Assembly: GCF_000308715.1 (NCBI RefSeq)
Contig: NZ_BAGH01000614.1
Location: 1 to 64,000 of the forward strand
DNA: 64,000 nt
From: Nocardia tenerifensis NBRC 101015
Lineage (GTDB): Bacteria > Actinomycetota > Actinomycetes > Mycobacteriales > Mycobacteriaceae
Reading direction: 5' to 3'
Within the stretch, counting starts at the first letter, position 1, and the number at the start of each line of letters is the position of its first letter. The notes under the pieces were generated by a model. It was not told where the DNA came from. It made no database searches and saw only the letters and a list, made by a program, of their open reading frames with translations. The translations under genes were made by a program, and so were the position numbers. Positions 44,961 to 54,090 of the stretch are shown piece after piece.

Positions 44961-45028
44961 GGGCGTCGCCGTCCGTCGACTATGGAAGGTGCTGGGACAC
45001 CCCCTCCCACCGCGGTGAGGGGCCCACC

Positions 45029-45529
45029 ATGAGCACATTCGCGACGGAAAGGCATCCGATGCACGGGCTTGACATCGCGCCGAGATTTCACCACCTCGCC
45101 ATTCAGACCGACGACGTGGACTCCACGATCAGGTGGTACCAGGAATTCCTCGGCGCCACCGTGGAATGGAAGCTCGACAGCTTCTCGCCACTCACCCTCG
45201 AGCGACTGCCGGGAATCGAGAAGCTGGTCGAGCTGAAGATTGGAGGCGTGCGATTCCACGTCTTCGACCGGGCCGAGCACAGTCAGGACGGTCCGGACCC
45301 GCTCGGCTACCAATACCAACACCTAGGTATCACCGTGGACCGAGCGGAAGACCTAGTGGCGCTGCGGGAGCAGTGGCTGAAGGCGCGGGCCGCGACCGAC
45401 CTCCAGTGGGCCAGGGACGAGGGGCCCTCCGACATCGTGACCGACGCGGACGGGATGCAGAGCCTCTACGTCGTCGACCCCAACGGACTCGAGATGGAGT
45501 TCATCTATTTTCCGGGAGCGGGATCGTGA
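45029..45529 (+). CDS. L-DOPA 2,3-extradiol dioxygenase, LmbB1/Orf12-like (VOC fold)
   Basis: ATG 45029 behind GAGGGG; 166 residues. The 2-His-1-Glu metal site of an extradiol VOC enzyme is visible in RFHHLAIQTDDVDSTIRWYQEF (His), YQYQHLGITVDRAEDLV (His) and VDPNGLEMEFIYF (Glu). LmbB1 homologues open the ring of L-DOPA, and the product cyclises to a dihydropyrrole; this is the second step of the tyrosine branch. It is the first gene of the right operon and overlaps the hydroxylase gene by GTGA. Confidence 0.85.
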   Translation: MSTFATERHPMHGLDIAPRFHHLAIQTDDVDSTIRWYQEFLGATVEWKLDSFSPLTLERLPGIEKLVELKIGGVRFHVFDRAEHSQDGPDPLGYQYQHLGITVDRAEDLVALREQWLKARAATDLQWARDEGPSDIVTDADGMQSLYVVDPNGLEMEFIYFPGAGS

Positions 45530-46428
45530 CCGGACGCAATGGATCTGCCAAGGGCGCGCACCGCCCGCCGCCCCTGCAGCCGCACGTGCTGTTCATGCCG
45601 CCGCTCGGCGACTCCTTCGACGGGTCCGCCGAGTCGGACCACTCGACGGAGGTCACCGACCGAGACTGGCCGCGCTACAACGTCTTCGGCAACGAGCCGG
45701 TCGAGCCGGAGCGCCTGTTCTGGTACCGCTGGATCGCGGGGCACCAGGTCTCGTTCCTACTGTGGCGGGCCATGTGCGACGTCGTGTGGCACCACCCCGA
45801 CGAGGACGCGCCGAGCGAGCGCGAGCTGGACCTGTTGTGCGCCTGCATAGATGGATACAGCGCGGTGCTGCTCTACTCCTCCACCGTCCCCAGGGACCAG
45901 TACCACGCCGACATCAGACCGCGAATGGCGTTGCAGCATCCTGCCTTCAGCGGAACGTGGGCGCCGGACTACCGGCCGGTTCGCCGGCTGTTCCGCGGCA
46001 AGATGCCCTGGCAGGAGGACGCGTCGTGCGCCGCGCTCGGCGAGGCGGTCGCGCGCAACGGCATCACGCACAGCCATATCGCCGATCATCTTGTGCCGGA
46101 GGGGCGTTCGCTGCTCCAGGAGTCGGCGGGCGCGCCCGGCGTGAGCGTCTCGCGGGAGAAGGAAGACCTCTACGACAACTTCTTCCTGACCGTCCGGCGC
46201 CCGGTCAGCCAGACCGAGTTCGTGGCCCAACTCGACTCGCGCCTGGCCGATCTCGCTGCGGACCTGGCGCACAACGGGCTGTACCCCAATGTGGACGGAG
46301 CGCATCACCCCGTCGTCACCGAGCAGGCCGACGACGAGATGCGACCGTTCGTCACCGGCGTGCTGGACGTGCTCGATCGCGCGGCCCGGCTGGTATCGGA
46401 GATGCGACTCGAGGAGGCGCACCGATGA
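45526..46428 (+). CDS. Heme-dependent L-tyrosine 3-hydroxylase, LmbB2/Orf13/SibU-like
   Basis: GTG 45526 (overlapping the dioxygenase stop) gives 300 residues; the long upstream frame is a shadow. The protein is neither a P450 nor a pterin hydroxylase. Its helical body (FWYRWIAGHQVSFLLWRAMCDVVWHHPDEDAPSE) with histidines suited to heme matches the LmbB2 family, which oxidises tyrosine to DOPA with a histidine-ligated heme and peroxide or oxygen. It directly follows the dioxygenase, as in lincomycin and PBD clusters. Assignment rests on context plus pattern; the His ligand is not identified with certainty. Confidence 0.78.
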   Translation: MTGRNGSAKGAHRPPPLQPHVLFMPPLGDSFDGSAESDHSTEVTDRDWPRYNVFGNEPVEPERLFWYRWIAGHQVSFLLWRAMCDVVWHHPDEDAPSERELDLLCACIDGYSAVLLYSSTVPRDQYHADIRPRMALQHPAFSGTWAPDYRPVRRLFRGKMPWQEDASCAALGEAVARNGITHSHIADHLVPEGRSLLQESAGAPGVSVSREKEDLYDNFFLTVRRPVSQTEFVAQLDSRLADLAADLAHNGLYPNVDGAHHPVVTEQADDEMRPFVTGVLDVLDRAARLVSEMRLEEAHR

Positions 46429-47309
46429 AGCACGGCATAGTCCTACTGCCCGAACACGAATGGAAGGTCGCCGCCGACCGGTGGGGGGCCGCCGAGCAAC
46501 TCGGCTACCACCACGCGTGGACCTACGACCACCTGATGTGGCGCTGGTTCGCCGACCGCCAGTGGTTCAGCTCCATCCCGACCCTGACGGCCGCCGCCAC
46601 CGTCACCAGCTCCATCGGCCTCGGCATGCTCGTGGCCACCCCCAACTTCCGCCATCCCGTCGCGCTCGCCAAGGAGCTCGTCACCGTCGACGACATCGCG
46701 CGCGGCAGGTTGATCTGCGGACTCGGCGCGGGCGCACCGGGATTCGACGTGAGCATCCTAGGCGGGCCCGATCTCGGCCCGCGCGAACGCGCCGACCGAT
46801 TCGAGGCGTTCGTCGAACTCCTCGACACCGTGCTGGTCCGCGGCTCCGTGACAAAGGTGTCACGCTGGTACACCGCGGCGGGCGTCAACTTCCACCCGCG
46901 CGCCGGGGACGCGCCGCGATTGCCCTTCGCTTTGGCCGCGACCGGGCCGAGGGGCATGGCGCTGGCGGCCCGGTTCGCGCGGTACTGGGTTACGTCCGGA
47001 CCGCCCAACGACTTCCGCATGCGTCCGCTGCGTGAGGTCGTGCCCATGGTGCGAGACCAGGTGCGCGGCATCGAGGCCGCGTGCGAGCGCGCGGGCCGGG
47101 ATCCGGCCACCCTCGGCAAGCTGTTCGTCGCCGACGCGGCGGTGGGCGGGGTGACCGATTCGCTGGCCGCCTACGAGGACGTGGCGGGCGAGCTCGAGCA
47201 GATCGGCATCACCGACCTGGTCGTGCACTGGCCCCGCCACGACCAGCCCTACCAGGGCGACGAACAGGTCGTCGTCGACTTCGCCGAGAAGCACCTCGGA
47301 GGTGAATGA
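46425..47309 (+). CDS. F420-dependent LLM-class reductase, LmbY-like
   Basis: ATG 46425 follows GAGGAGG and overlaps the hydroxylase stop; 294 residues. It is a luciferase-like barrel: YHHAWTYDHLMWRWF, LGMLVATPNFRHPVALAKELVTVDDIARGRLICGLGAGAPGFD, and LAATGPRGMALAARFARYWVTSG. In the lincomycin and PBD pathways the homologue uses F420H2 to remove one ring double bond from the alkylated dipyrrole intermediate. Nocardia make F420, so the cofactor is available. Confidence 0.83.
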   Translation: MKHGIVLLPEHEWKVAADRWGAAEQLGYHHAWTYDHLMWRWFADRQWFSSIPTLTAAATVTSSIGLGMLVATPNFRHPVALAKELVTVDDIARGRLICGLGAGAPGFDVSILGGPDLGPRERADRFEAFVELLDTVLVRGSVTKVSRWYTAAGVNFHPRAGDAPRLPFALAATGPRGMALAARFARYWVTSGPPNDFRMRPLREVVPMVRDQVRGIEAACERAGRDPATLGKLFVADAAVGGVTDSLAAYEDVAGELEQIGITDLVVHWPRHDQPYQGDEQVVVDFAEKHLGGE

Positions 47310-48142
47310 TGCGAGTGCTGCGAGTGGACATGTTCGGCGCGGCGCCGGGCCGGGGGAGCACCTTGGACGTGCTCATCCCGGAGGGCCGGTGCGACGACGC
47401 CGTGGTCGCGAAGGCCGCCGAGTACGCGCGCGCGGGCGCCTCGGACGAGACCGCGCTGGTGAGCGACTACTCCCGCGCCGGAAAGACTTTCGCGTCCCGG
47501 ATCTTCAATGCCGAGGGCGAGACGCCGTTCGGCACACACTCGCTGGCCGGCGTGGCCGCGTGCCTGGTCGGCGCCGGCCTGCTGGCGCCCGGCGAGGTCG
47601 GCCGGACCGCCGAGGTCGGCTGCCAGTGGTTGTGGACCGACGGCGATGAGGTCCGGGTTCCGTTCGACGGACCCGTTGTGCGCGAGGAGATTCCGTACGA
47701 CCCGGCGCTGTTCGGTTGGGGGACAGGCACTCCGCACGCCGGCGGCGTCGGCCGGGCCTTCAACTTCGTCCAGGTCACCGAAGACCCGCTGTCCCTGCCC
47801 GTTCCGGACCTCGAGCGCATGCGCGAACTCGGGCTCACCGATCTCACCGCCTTTCGCTGGGACCCGGACGCACGCGAGGTGCTGGCCCGAGTGTTCGCGC
47901 CGGGCTTCGGCATTCCGGAGGACGCAGGCTGTCTGCCCGCCGCCGCCGCGCTCGGTCTCACCGGGCTCGGCCTGGCCGGGGACGACGACGCGCCCGTGAC
48001 GGTCCGTCAGGTGACGGGCCAGGGCAGCGAGTCCGTCTTCGCCTGCGCGGGCTCGATCAACGGCGACACCGCGAGCGTCCGGATCACCGGGCAGGTGTGG
48101 CTGCCGCCGCTCGAGGACGACCAGAAAGTGAGTGAGGCATGA
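47309..48142 (+). CDS. PhzF-family isomerase, LmbX/Orf15-like
   Basis: ATG 47309 (277 residues) is spaced best from GGAGG; ATG 47306 overlaps the previous stop and is also possible. PhzF-fold segments are the N-terminal VDMFGAAPGRGSTLDVLIPEG, the catalytic-region FNAEGETPFGTHSLAGVAACLV (Glu and the GTHSLAG loop typical of PhzF) and the C-terminal half-repeat SESVFACAGSINGD. LmbX-type isomerases shift double bonds in the dihydropyrrole before the F420-dependent reduction. It overlaps the kynureninase gene by ATGA. Confidence 0.85.
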   Translation: MRVLRVDMFGAAPGRGSTLDVLIPEGRCDDAVVAKAAEYARAGASDETALVSDYSRAGKTFASRIFNAEGETPFGTHSLAGVAACLVGAGLLAPGEVGRTAEVGCQWLWTDGDEVRVPFDGPVVREEIPYDPALFGWGTGTPHAGGVGRAFNFVQVTEDPLSLPVPDLERMRELGLTDLTAFRWDPDAREVLARVFAPGFGIPEDAGCLPAAAALGLTGLGLAGDDDAPVTVRQVTGQGSESVFACAGSINGDTASVRITGQVWLPPLEDDQKVSEA

Positions 48143-49377
48143 CAATCCGGCCGGAGTCCGCGGCGACCTTGCCGAGCGACAGCCTGCTGGCGGAGGCGCG
48201 CCATCGGGACAGCGTCGATCCGCTCGCCGAGTACGCGCGGGCGTTCGCCACCGACGGTGCCATCCACCTCAACGGAAACTCGCTCGGCCCGCCGCGGAAC
48301 AGCCTGACCGAGGAGCTCGATCGGGTGGTGTCCGACCAGTGGGCCCCGCGCCAGGTCCAGGCCTGGTTCGAGGACGGCTGGCTCGACCTGCCGTGCACCG
48401 TCGGCGACAAGATCGGCACGCTGGTGGGCGCGGGGCCGGGACAGGTGGTGGTCGCGGGCGAGACCACCTCGACCACCCTGTTCAACGCGCTGATCGCCGC
48501 CTGCCGCCTGCGCCGGGACCGCCAGGTGCTGCTCGTCGAGTCCGAGTCGTTCCCGACCGACCTCTACATCGCGGGCTCGGCGGCCCGCCTGCTCGACCGC
48601 GAACTCGTCGTCGAGACACGCGAGGGTTTCGATGCGTATCTGCGCGACAACGGAACTCAGGTCGCGGTGGCCCTCGCCGCGCCCGTGGACTTCCGCACGG
48701 GCGAGCGCCGCGAGATCCGCCCGATCACCGCGCTGTGCCACGCCGTCGGGGCCGTCTCGGTGTGGGATCTCAGCCACGCCAGCGGTGTGCTGCCCGTCGA
48801 CCTCGACGCCAACGCCGTCGATCTCGCCGTCGGCTGCGGCTACAAGTACCTCGGCGGCGGCCCGGGAGCGCCCGCCTTCCTCTACGTGCCCACCCGTCTT
48901 CAGTCGGCGGTGGACTTCCCGCTGACCGGATGGCACGGGCATGCGAAGCCATTCGCGATGGCGCAGACCTTCATTCCCGCCGAGGGCATCGACCGGGCGC
49001 GCACCGGCACTCCGCCGCTGCTCAGCCTCGTCGCCCTGAATCACGCGCTGGCGCCGCTGATCGAGGTCGGCATCCACGAACTGCACCGGCGTTCAACGGA
49101 ACTCGGTGAGTTCTTCCTCGAGTGCCTCGCGCGCCGGCGCTCGGAGCTGCTGGGCCGCCTCGCGTCGCCGGAGGGCCCGGAGCGCCGCGGCGGGCACCTC
49201 GCCCTGCGAATCGCCCAGGCGGACAAGGTCGAACAGGCCCTGGCCGAGGACGGCGTGCTCGTCGACGCCCGGCCGCCGGACCTGATCCGCTTCGCCTTCG
49301 CGCCGCTGTACGTCACGCACGAACAGGTGTCGCACGCCGTGGACGCGCTGTGCCGCGCCGTGGAAGGAGTGCAATGA
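48139..49377 (+). CDS. kynU: Kynureninase (3-hydroxy-4-methyl-kynurenine hydrolase)
   Basis: The 412-residue PLP enzyme shows AIHLNGNSLGPPRNSL at the start, GETTSTTLFNALIAACRL (phosphate-binding Thr), VWDLSHASGVLPVDLDANAVD (PLP Asp and His) and the Schiff-base lysine in VGCGYKYLGGGPGAPAFLY. It should release the substituted anthranilate, with alanine, from the methylated 3-hydroxykynurenine, as SibQ does in sibiromycin biosynthesis. It overlaps both neighbours by four bases, within a strictly coupled operon. Confidence 0.93.
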   Translation: MTIRPESAATLPSDSLLAEARHRDSVDPLAEYARAFATDGAIHLNGNSLGPPRNSLTEELDRVVSDQWAPRQVQAWFEDGWLDLPCTVGDKIGTLVGAGPGQVVVAGETTSTTLFNALIAACRLRRDRQVLLVESESFPTDLYIAGSAARLLDRELVVETREGFDAYLRDNGTQVAVALAAPVDFRTGERREIRPITALCHAVGAVSVWDLSHASGVLPVDLDANAVDLAVGCGYKYLGGGPGAPAFLYVPTRLQSAVDFPLTGWHGHAKPFAMAQTFIPAEGIDRARTGTPPLLSLVALNHALAPLIEVGIHELHRRSTELGEFFLECLARRRSELLGRLASPEGPERRGGHLALRIAQADKVEQALAEDGVLVDARPPDLIRFAFAPLYVTHEQVSHAVDALCRAVEGVQ

Positions 49378-50174
49378 CCACCGCCCCCGAGTACGTGGCG
49401 CCCGAGTACGTCACCTACGCCCACATGGATCGGCTGCACGAGCTCGCCCGCCCGCGCAGCGACGCCAGGGGCGAGTTGAATTTCATCCTGATCAGTCACG
49501 TCAAGGAGCTGCTGTTCCGTGCGGTGATCGATGATCTGGACACCGCCCGCGGCGCGCTCGAGCGCGACGACGTGCCCGACGCCTGCCTGGCGCTGTCCAG
49601 GGCGACCCGCACCCAGCGGGTGCTCGTGGCGTGCTGGGAGTCGATGAACGGCATGTCGGTAGACGAGTTCATCGCCTTCCGGCATGTGCTCAACGACGCC
49701 TCGGGCACCCAGTCCTTCGCTTATCGCGCTTTGGAATTCGTGATGGGCAACCGGCCGCCGGGCCAGGTGGAGGCCGCCTTCCGGGACGGCCACGCCATGC
49801 TGCGCGCCGAGCTCGCCCGGCCGTCGCTGTACGACGAGGTGCTGCGACACCTTGCGCGGCAAGGGTTCTCGGTGCCCGACGAGTGCGTCGAGCGGCCGCC
49901 GGAGCAGCAGCACGAGGCGAATCCGCTCATCGAGGACGTCTGGCTGGAGATCTACCGCCACCCCGACCGACATCACGCGGCGCATCGGCTGGCGGAGAGC
50001 CTGCTCGAGGTCGCCTACCAATTCTCGTGCTGGCGGGCCACCCACCTGCTCGTCGTCGAGCGGATGCTCGGCGGCAAGAGCGGCACGGCGGGCACCGACG
50101 GAGCACCGTGGCTCCGAACCATCAACGAACACCGCTTCTTTCCGGAGCTGTGGACTTTCCGCACCCGGCTGTAA
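49374..50174 (+). CDS. kynA: Tryptophan 2,3-dioxygenase
   Basis: The 266-residue heme protein starts at ATG 49374 behind GGAAGGAG. TDO motifs are FILISHVKELLFRAVIDDLDTA (distal His and substrate Arg region), MNGMSVDEFIAFRHVLNDASGTQSFAYRALEF, and the proximal heme His in FSCWRATHLLVVERMLGGKSGTAGTDG. It opens the tryptophan indole ring to N-formylkynurenine, committing tryptophan to the anthranilate branch of the PBD. Confidence 0.94.
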   Translation: MTTAPEYVAPEYVTYAHMDRLHELARPRSDARGELNFILISHVKELLFRAVIDDLDTARGALERDDVPDACLALSRATRTQRVLVACWESMNGMSVDEFIAFRHVLNDASGTQSFAYRALEFVMGNRPPGQVEAAFRDGHAMLRAELARPSLYDEVLRHLARQGFSVPDECVERPPEQQHEANPLIEDVWLEIYRHPDRHHAAHRLAESLLEVAYQFSCWRATHLLVVERMLGGKSGTAGTDGAPWLRTINEHRFFPELWTFRTRL

Positions 50175-50225
50175 GTCGCGACGATCACCGAAGAACACCC
50201 CGACTGCTGGAGGAACACGATCACG

Positions 50226-51290
50226 ATGACCGACCTCAAGACCGAGCTGACCAAGCCCGTCGACCTCACCTCGCTCGTCCCGGTGTTGTTCGGGTTCGCG
50301 GCCTTTCAACAGCTGCGTGCGGCCTCGGAGTTGCAACTGTTCGAATACCTCGACCTGAACGGCCCGTCCACCAGCGACCAGGCCGCCGAGGGGCTCGGAC
50401 TGCCACCCAAGTCCGCGCGCCAACTGCTGCTCGGCACAACCTCATTGGGCCTCACCGACCGCGAGGGCGACCGATACACGCTGAGCGCCATGCTGCACGA
50501 CGCCATGGCCGACGGCACCTGGCCGCTCATCCGCAATATCATCGACTTTCAGCAGCGGCTGTCCTACCTGCCGGCCAAGGAGTACGCCGAGTCGCTGCGC
50601 ACCGGGAAGAACCTCGGCCTGAAACACCTGCCGGGCAAGGGAAACGACCTCTACACCCGGCTCGAGCAGACACCGGAGCTCGAGGCGCTGTTCTTCCGCG
50701 GCATGCATTCCTGGTCCGAGCTGTCGAATCCGGTGCTGCTGCACCAGGTCGACTACAGCGGCGTGTCCATGGTCCTCGACGTCGGCGGCGGCGACGCGGT
50801 GAACGCGATCGCGCTCGCCCAGGCCCACCCGCACCTGAAGATCACGGTGTTCGACCTCGAGGGCGCGGTCGAGGTGGCCGGGGACAATATCGCCGCCGCC
50901 GGGCTCGGCGACCGGATCGACGTGGTGGCCGGTGACATGTTCGGCGACCCGCTGCCCCGCGGGTACGACGTCGCGCTGTTCGCCCACCAGTTCGTCATCT
51001 GGTCCCCGGAGCAGAACCGCGCGCTGCTGAAGCGGGCGCACGACGCGCTGCCGCCCGGCGGCCGGGTGATCGTGTTCAACGCGTTCGCCGACGATGACGG
51101 GCGCGGCCCGCTCTACACCGCGCTGGACAACGTGTACTTCGCGACGCTGCCCTCGGAGGAGTCGACGATCTACCCCTGGCGCGAGCACGAAGAGTGGCTC
51201 CAGGCTTCGGGTTTCGTCGATGTCAAGCGGATCTACAACGAGGGCTGGACACCGCACGGCGTCATCGAAGGGCGTAAGGCCGATGAGTGA
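50226..51290 (+). CDS. SAM-dependent methyltransferase for kynurenine ring C4 (SibL/Orf19-like)
   Basis: A 354-residue class I methyltransferase of the O-methyltransferase/AcmI-like group. An N-terminal dimerisation winged helix (LFGFAAFQQLRAASELQLFEYL) is followed by motif I MVLDVGGGDAVNAIALAQAHP, the acidic residue ITVFDLEGAVEVA, and a PPGGRVIVFNAF strand. In sibiromycin the corresponding enzyme methylates 3-hydroxykynurenine at C4 before kynureninase acts; anthramycin carries the same 8-methyl. The gene sits between TDO and formamidase. It overlaps the next start by eight bases. Confidence 0.83.
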   Translation: MTDLKTELTKPVDLTSLVPVLFGFAAFQQLRAASELQLFEYLDLNGPSTSDQAAEGLGLPPKSARQLLLGTTSLGLTDREGDRYTLSAMLHDAMADGTWPLIRNIIDFQQRLSYLPAKEYAESLRTGKNLGLKHLPGKGNDLYTRLEQTPELEALFFRGMHSWSELSNPVLLHQVDYSGVSMVLDVGGGDAVNAIALAQAHPHLKITVFDLEGAVEVAGDNIAAAGLGDRIDVVAGDMFGDPLPRGYDVALFAHQFVIWSPEQNRALLKRAHDALPPGGRVIVFNAFADDDGRGPLYTALDNVYFATLPSEESTIYPWREHEEWLQASGFVDVKRIYNEGWTPHGVIEGRKADE

Positions 51291-52257
51291 GCTCATGGAG
51301 ACGGCAGCCGACGGAGTCGGCGGGGTGGGTGAATACAGGGGGACGGCAGCCGACGGAGTCGGCGGGGTGGGTGAATACAGCGTCCTCGACCGCGAGTACT
51401 CACCGAGTTCGGTGGCGCGCGATCCCGCCGGGTCGCTGCGGCGGTACCGCAGGCGCAGCGACACCGCCCGTGCCCGCCTCGACGTGCACATCGCCGTGCC
51501 GTACGGGGCGGGCCACGGCGAGCGCTGCCATGTGTTTCCCGCTGTGCCGCAGGGTGTCCGGGGACCGGAGACCCCCGCGCTCGTCTTCGTGCACGGCGGT
51601 CACTGGCAGGAGTCCGGCATCGACGACGCCTGCTTCGCCGCCCGGCACGCGGTGGCGCACGGATGTGCTTACGTCGCAGTGGGTTACGGGCTCGCGCCGG
51701 ACCGCACGGTGCCCGGCATGATCGCCTCGGTCGGCCGGGCCCTCGAGTGGCTCGCCGGCACCGGGCCCATCCTGGGGATCGACCCGCAGCGGCTGCACGT
51801 CGCGGGCAGCAGCGCGGGCGCGCACCTGCTCGCCGCCGCCCTGGCCGGCCCGGACGCGCCGCGGGTGCGCAGCGCGTGCCTGATGAGCGGGCTGTACGAC
51901 CTCACCGAGATTCCCGAGACCTACGTCAACGACGCCGTTCGCCTCACGCCCGAACTCGCCCGCGAGTGCAGCCCGCTGCGCATGCCCGCGCCCCGATGCG
52001 ACTCGATCCTGCTCGCCGCCGGGCAGCACGAGACACGAACCTATCTGCGTCAGCACGAGGTCTACGCGGCATACCTTGCCGCGCAGTCGGTCCCGGTATC
52101 GGCGCGGATCGTGCCCGAGCGAGACCACTTCGACCTGCCGCTGGATCTGGTCGACCCGTCGACGCCGTTCGGCCGGACCAGCCTGCGGCACCTCGGCCTG
52201 GCGCCGCGCCGCCGAGGCGCACCAACACCGGAAGGAACGGTGACATCAGCGCGATGA
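51283..52257 (+). CDS. kynB: Kynurenine formamidase (alpha/beta hydrolase)
   Basis: ATG 51283 overlaps the methyltransferase stop; 324 residues. Alpha/beta-hydrolase hallmarks: oxyanion motif ALVFVHGGHWQESGIDD, nucleophile elbow LHVAGSSAGAHLLAAAL, and the catalytic His in VPERDHFDLPLDL. It removes formate from N-formylkynurenine. The N-terminus is abnormal: residues TAADGVGGVGEY occur twice in tandem because of a 39-bp DNA duplication, so the leader is about 14 residues longer than its ancestor. The fold begins after this, at YSPSSVARDPAGSLRRY, so activity is probably unaffected. Confidence 0.87.
   Translation: MSELMETAADGVGGVGEYRGTAADGVGGVGEYSVLDREYSPSSVARDPAGSLRRYRRRSDTARARLDVHIAVPYGAGHGERCHVFPAVPQGVRGPETPALVFVHGGHWQESGIDDACFAARHAVAHGCAYVAVGYGLAPDRTVPGMIASVGRALEWLAGTGPILGIDPQRLHVAGSSAGAHLLAAALAGPDAPRVRSACLMSGLYDLTEIPETYVNDAVRLTPELARECSPLRMPAPRCDSILLAAGQHETRTYLRQHEVYAAYLAAQSVPVSARIVPERDHFDLPLDLVDPSTPFGRTSLRHLGLAPRRRGAPTPEGTVTSAR
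51300..51380. repeat. In-frame tandem duplication (39-bp units, 42-bp period) inside the formamidase gene
   Basis: 51300-51338 and 51342-51380 are identical over 39 bp and are separated by three bases. The 42-bp period keeps the frame and duplicates 14 codons of the formamidase N-terminus. The absence of any divergence between the copies suggests a recent slippage or duplication event. Confidence 0.9.
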
Positions 52258-54089
52258 AAACCACAATGACCGCCCCGGTCGAGTCTGTCACGACGGGCGC
52301 GCCCGAGGCCGCGACCACCGAGACCATCGTCGACGCCTTCGTGCGCACGGCGCGCGCACACGCCGAGCGCGAGGCGATCTCCGACGGCGACACCACGCTG
52401 ACCTACGCCGAACTCGACGATGTCAGCAGCCAGATCTCGCGCGCGCTGCGCGAGCGCGGGCTGACGCCGGGCGCGCGGGTCGGGGTGCATCTGGACCGCT
52501 GCCTGGCCACCTATCAGGTGTTTCTCGGCATCCTCAAAGCCGGCCTGGTGGTGGTCCCGTTCAACCCCGTGCATCCCGCGGCGCACAAGGAGCGGATGTT
52601 CGAGGTCGCCCAGCCGGACCTGACCGTGACGGATACCGGTGCGGTGGAAGGGATTCCGGAGCAGACGTGCCTGCCGGTCGGCGAGCTGTTGTCGGCGGCG
52701 GCGTCGTTGTCCACCGAATCGGGGCCCTCGGCGGTCACCGCGGCCGCGCCCGCGTTCATCCTGTTCACGTCCGGCTCGACCGGCGTGCCCAAGGGTGTCG
52801 TCATCGCCCATCGCGGAATCGCGCGGGTGTCACAGCATCTCACCGGCTTCACGCCCGGCCCGGACGACCGGTTCCTGCAACTCGCGCAGCCCGCGTTCGC
52901 CGCGTCCACCACCGACATCTGGACGTGTCTGCTGCGCGGCGGCCGCCTGACCATCGCGCCGCAGGAGATGCCGCCGCTGGGTGATCTCGCGAGACTCATT
53001 GCGCGGGAGAAGATCACGGTGCTCAACCTGTCGGTCGGACTGTTCAATCTGCTCGTCGAGCATCACGCGGACAGCCTCGGTCAGGTGCGTACGGTGATCG
53101 TCAGCGGCGACTTCCCCTCCGCGTCGCACCTCGAGCGCGCCCTGGCCGTGGTCGATGGCGACGTGTTCAACGCCTTCGGCTGCACCGAGAACTCCGCGTT
53201 GACCGCGGTCCACAAGATCACCTCTGCCGACCTGGCCGCCGCCGAGATCCCGGTCGGCCGGCCCATGCCCACCGTCGAGATGACCGTGCGCGACGAGGGA
53301 TTGGAGCCGTGCCCGCCGGACCGCATCGGCGAGCTGTGCATCGCCGGCGACGGCGTGGCGTCGGGGTACCTCGGCGACCCGGAGCTCACCGAGCGGAAGT
53401 TCGTCCGGCACGACGGCAGGCGACTGCTGCGCACCGGCGACCTGGCCAAGCTGACCGCGGACGGCGAGATCGTGCTCGCCGGGCGCACCGATCAGATGGT
53501 GAAAGTGCGCGGATATCGGGTAGAGCCAAGACATGTCGAGGTCACCGCCGAGTCGTTTCCCGGCGTTGCGCAGGCGGTCGCGCAGGCCGTGCCGAGCGAC
53601 GGTGCGGCCGATCGGCTCGCGCTGTGGTGTGTGCCGGCGACCGGTCGTCAGATCGCCGAGGCCGAACTGACCGATCATCTGCGAGATCGCCTGCCCGACT
53701 ACATGGTTCCCTCGACGGTGCTCGTGCTGGACGCGTTCCCGCGCAACACCAACGGCAAGATCGACCGCAAGGAGCTCGGTGCGCGGCTGGCCGCGCACAT
53801 CGCCGAAGAGGCGGCGGCGAACGAGAGCGCCGACAGCGCCGAGCCCAGCGTGAACAAGGACCGGCTCGCGGCGGTCGTGAGTTCGTCGCTCGCCGAGATC
53901 ACCAAGACCGAGGAACTCGGCTTGGACGCCGGGTTGATCGAGAGCGGGGTCACCTCACTGCAATTGATCGACCTCGGGGCCCGGCTGGAGGACGTGTTGG
54001 GCGTCGCGTTGGCGCCCGACGAAATCGTCGGCGCGGGCACCGTGCGCGGTGTCGCCGACCTGATTCGCACCAAGCGTGCGCGAGGCTGA
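52254..54089 (+). CDS. NRPS loading module A-T for 3-hydroxy-4-methylanthranilate (Orf21/SibE-like)
   Basis: ATG 52254 overlaps the formamidase stop (ATGA); 611 residues. The adenylation domain runs from about residue 25 to 525 with A3 TSGSTGVPKG (from residue 172), A5 NAFGCTENS, A7 LRTGDLAKL, A8 RGYRVEPRHVEV and A10 NTNGKIDRKEL. A carrier domain follows, with the phosphopantetheine serine at about residue 568 in LIESGVTSLQLIDLG. There is no condensation domain, as expected for a loading protein that activates the anthranilate carboxylate. No MbtH gene is in the cluster. Confidence 0.93.
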   Translation: MKTTMTAPVESVTTGAPEAATTETIVDAFVRTARAHAEREAISDGDTTLTYAELDDVSSQISRALRERGLTPGARVGVHLDRCLATYQVFLGILKAGLVVVPFNPVHPAAHKERMFEVAQPDLTVTDTGAVEGIPEQTCLPVGELLSAAASLSTESGPSAVTAAAPAFILFTSGSTGVPKGVVIAHRGIARVSQHLTGFTPGPDDRFLQLAQPAFAASTTDIWTCLLRGGRLTIAPQEMPPLGDLARLIAREKITVLNLSVGLFNLLVEHHADSLGQVRTVIVSGDFPSASHLERALAVVDGDVFNAFGCTENSALTAVHKITSADLAAAEIPVGRPMPTVEMTVRDEGLEPCPPDRIGELCIAGDGVASGYLGDPELTERKFVRHDGRRLLRTGDLAKLTADGEIVLAGRTDQMVKVRGYRVEPRHVEVTAESFPGVAQAVAQAVPSDGAADRLALWCVPATGRQIAEAELTDHLRDRLPDYMVPSTVLVLDAFPRNTNGKIDRKELGARLAAHIAEEAAANESADSAEPSVNKDRLAAVVSSSLAEITKTEELGLDAGLIESGVTSLQLIDLGARLEDVLGVALAPDEIVGAGTVRGVADLIRTKRARG

Positions 54090-54090
54090 C

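Noticed and set aside
51663..52253. N-terminal extension of the first NRPS protein
   Set aside because: The frame upstream of 52254 overlaps the formamidase and translates to Arg-rich shadow sequence; ATG 52254 with ATGA coupling is the real start.
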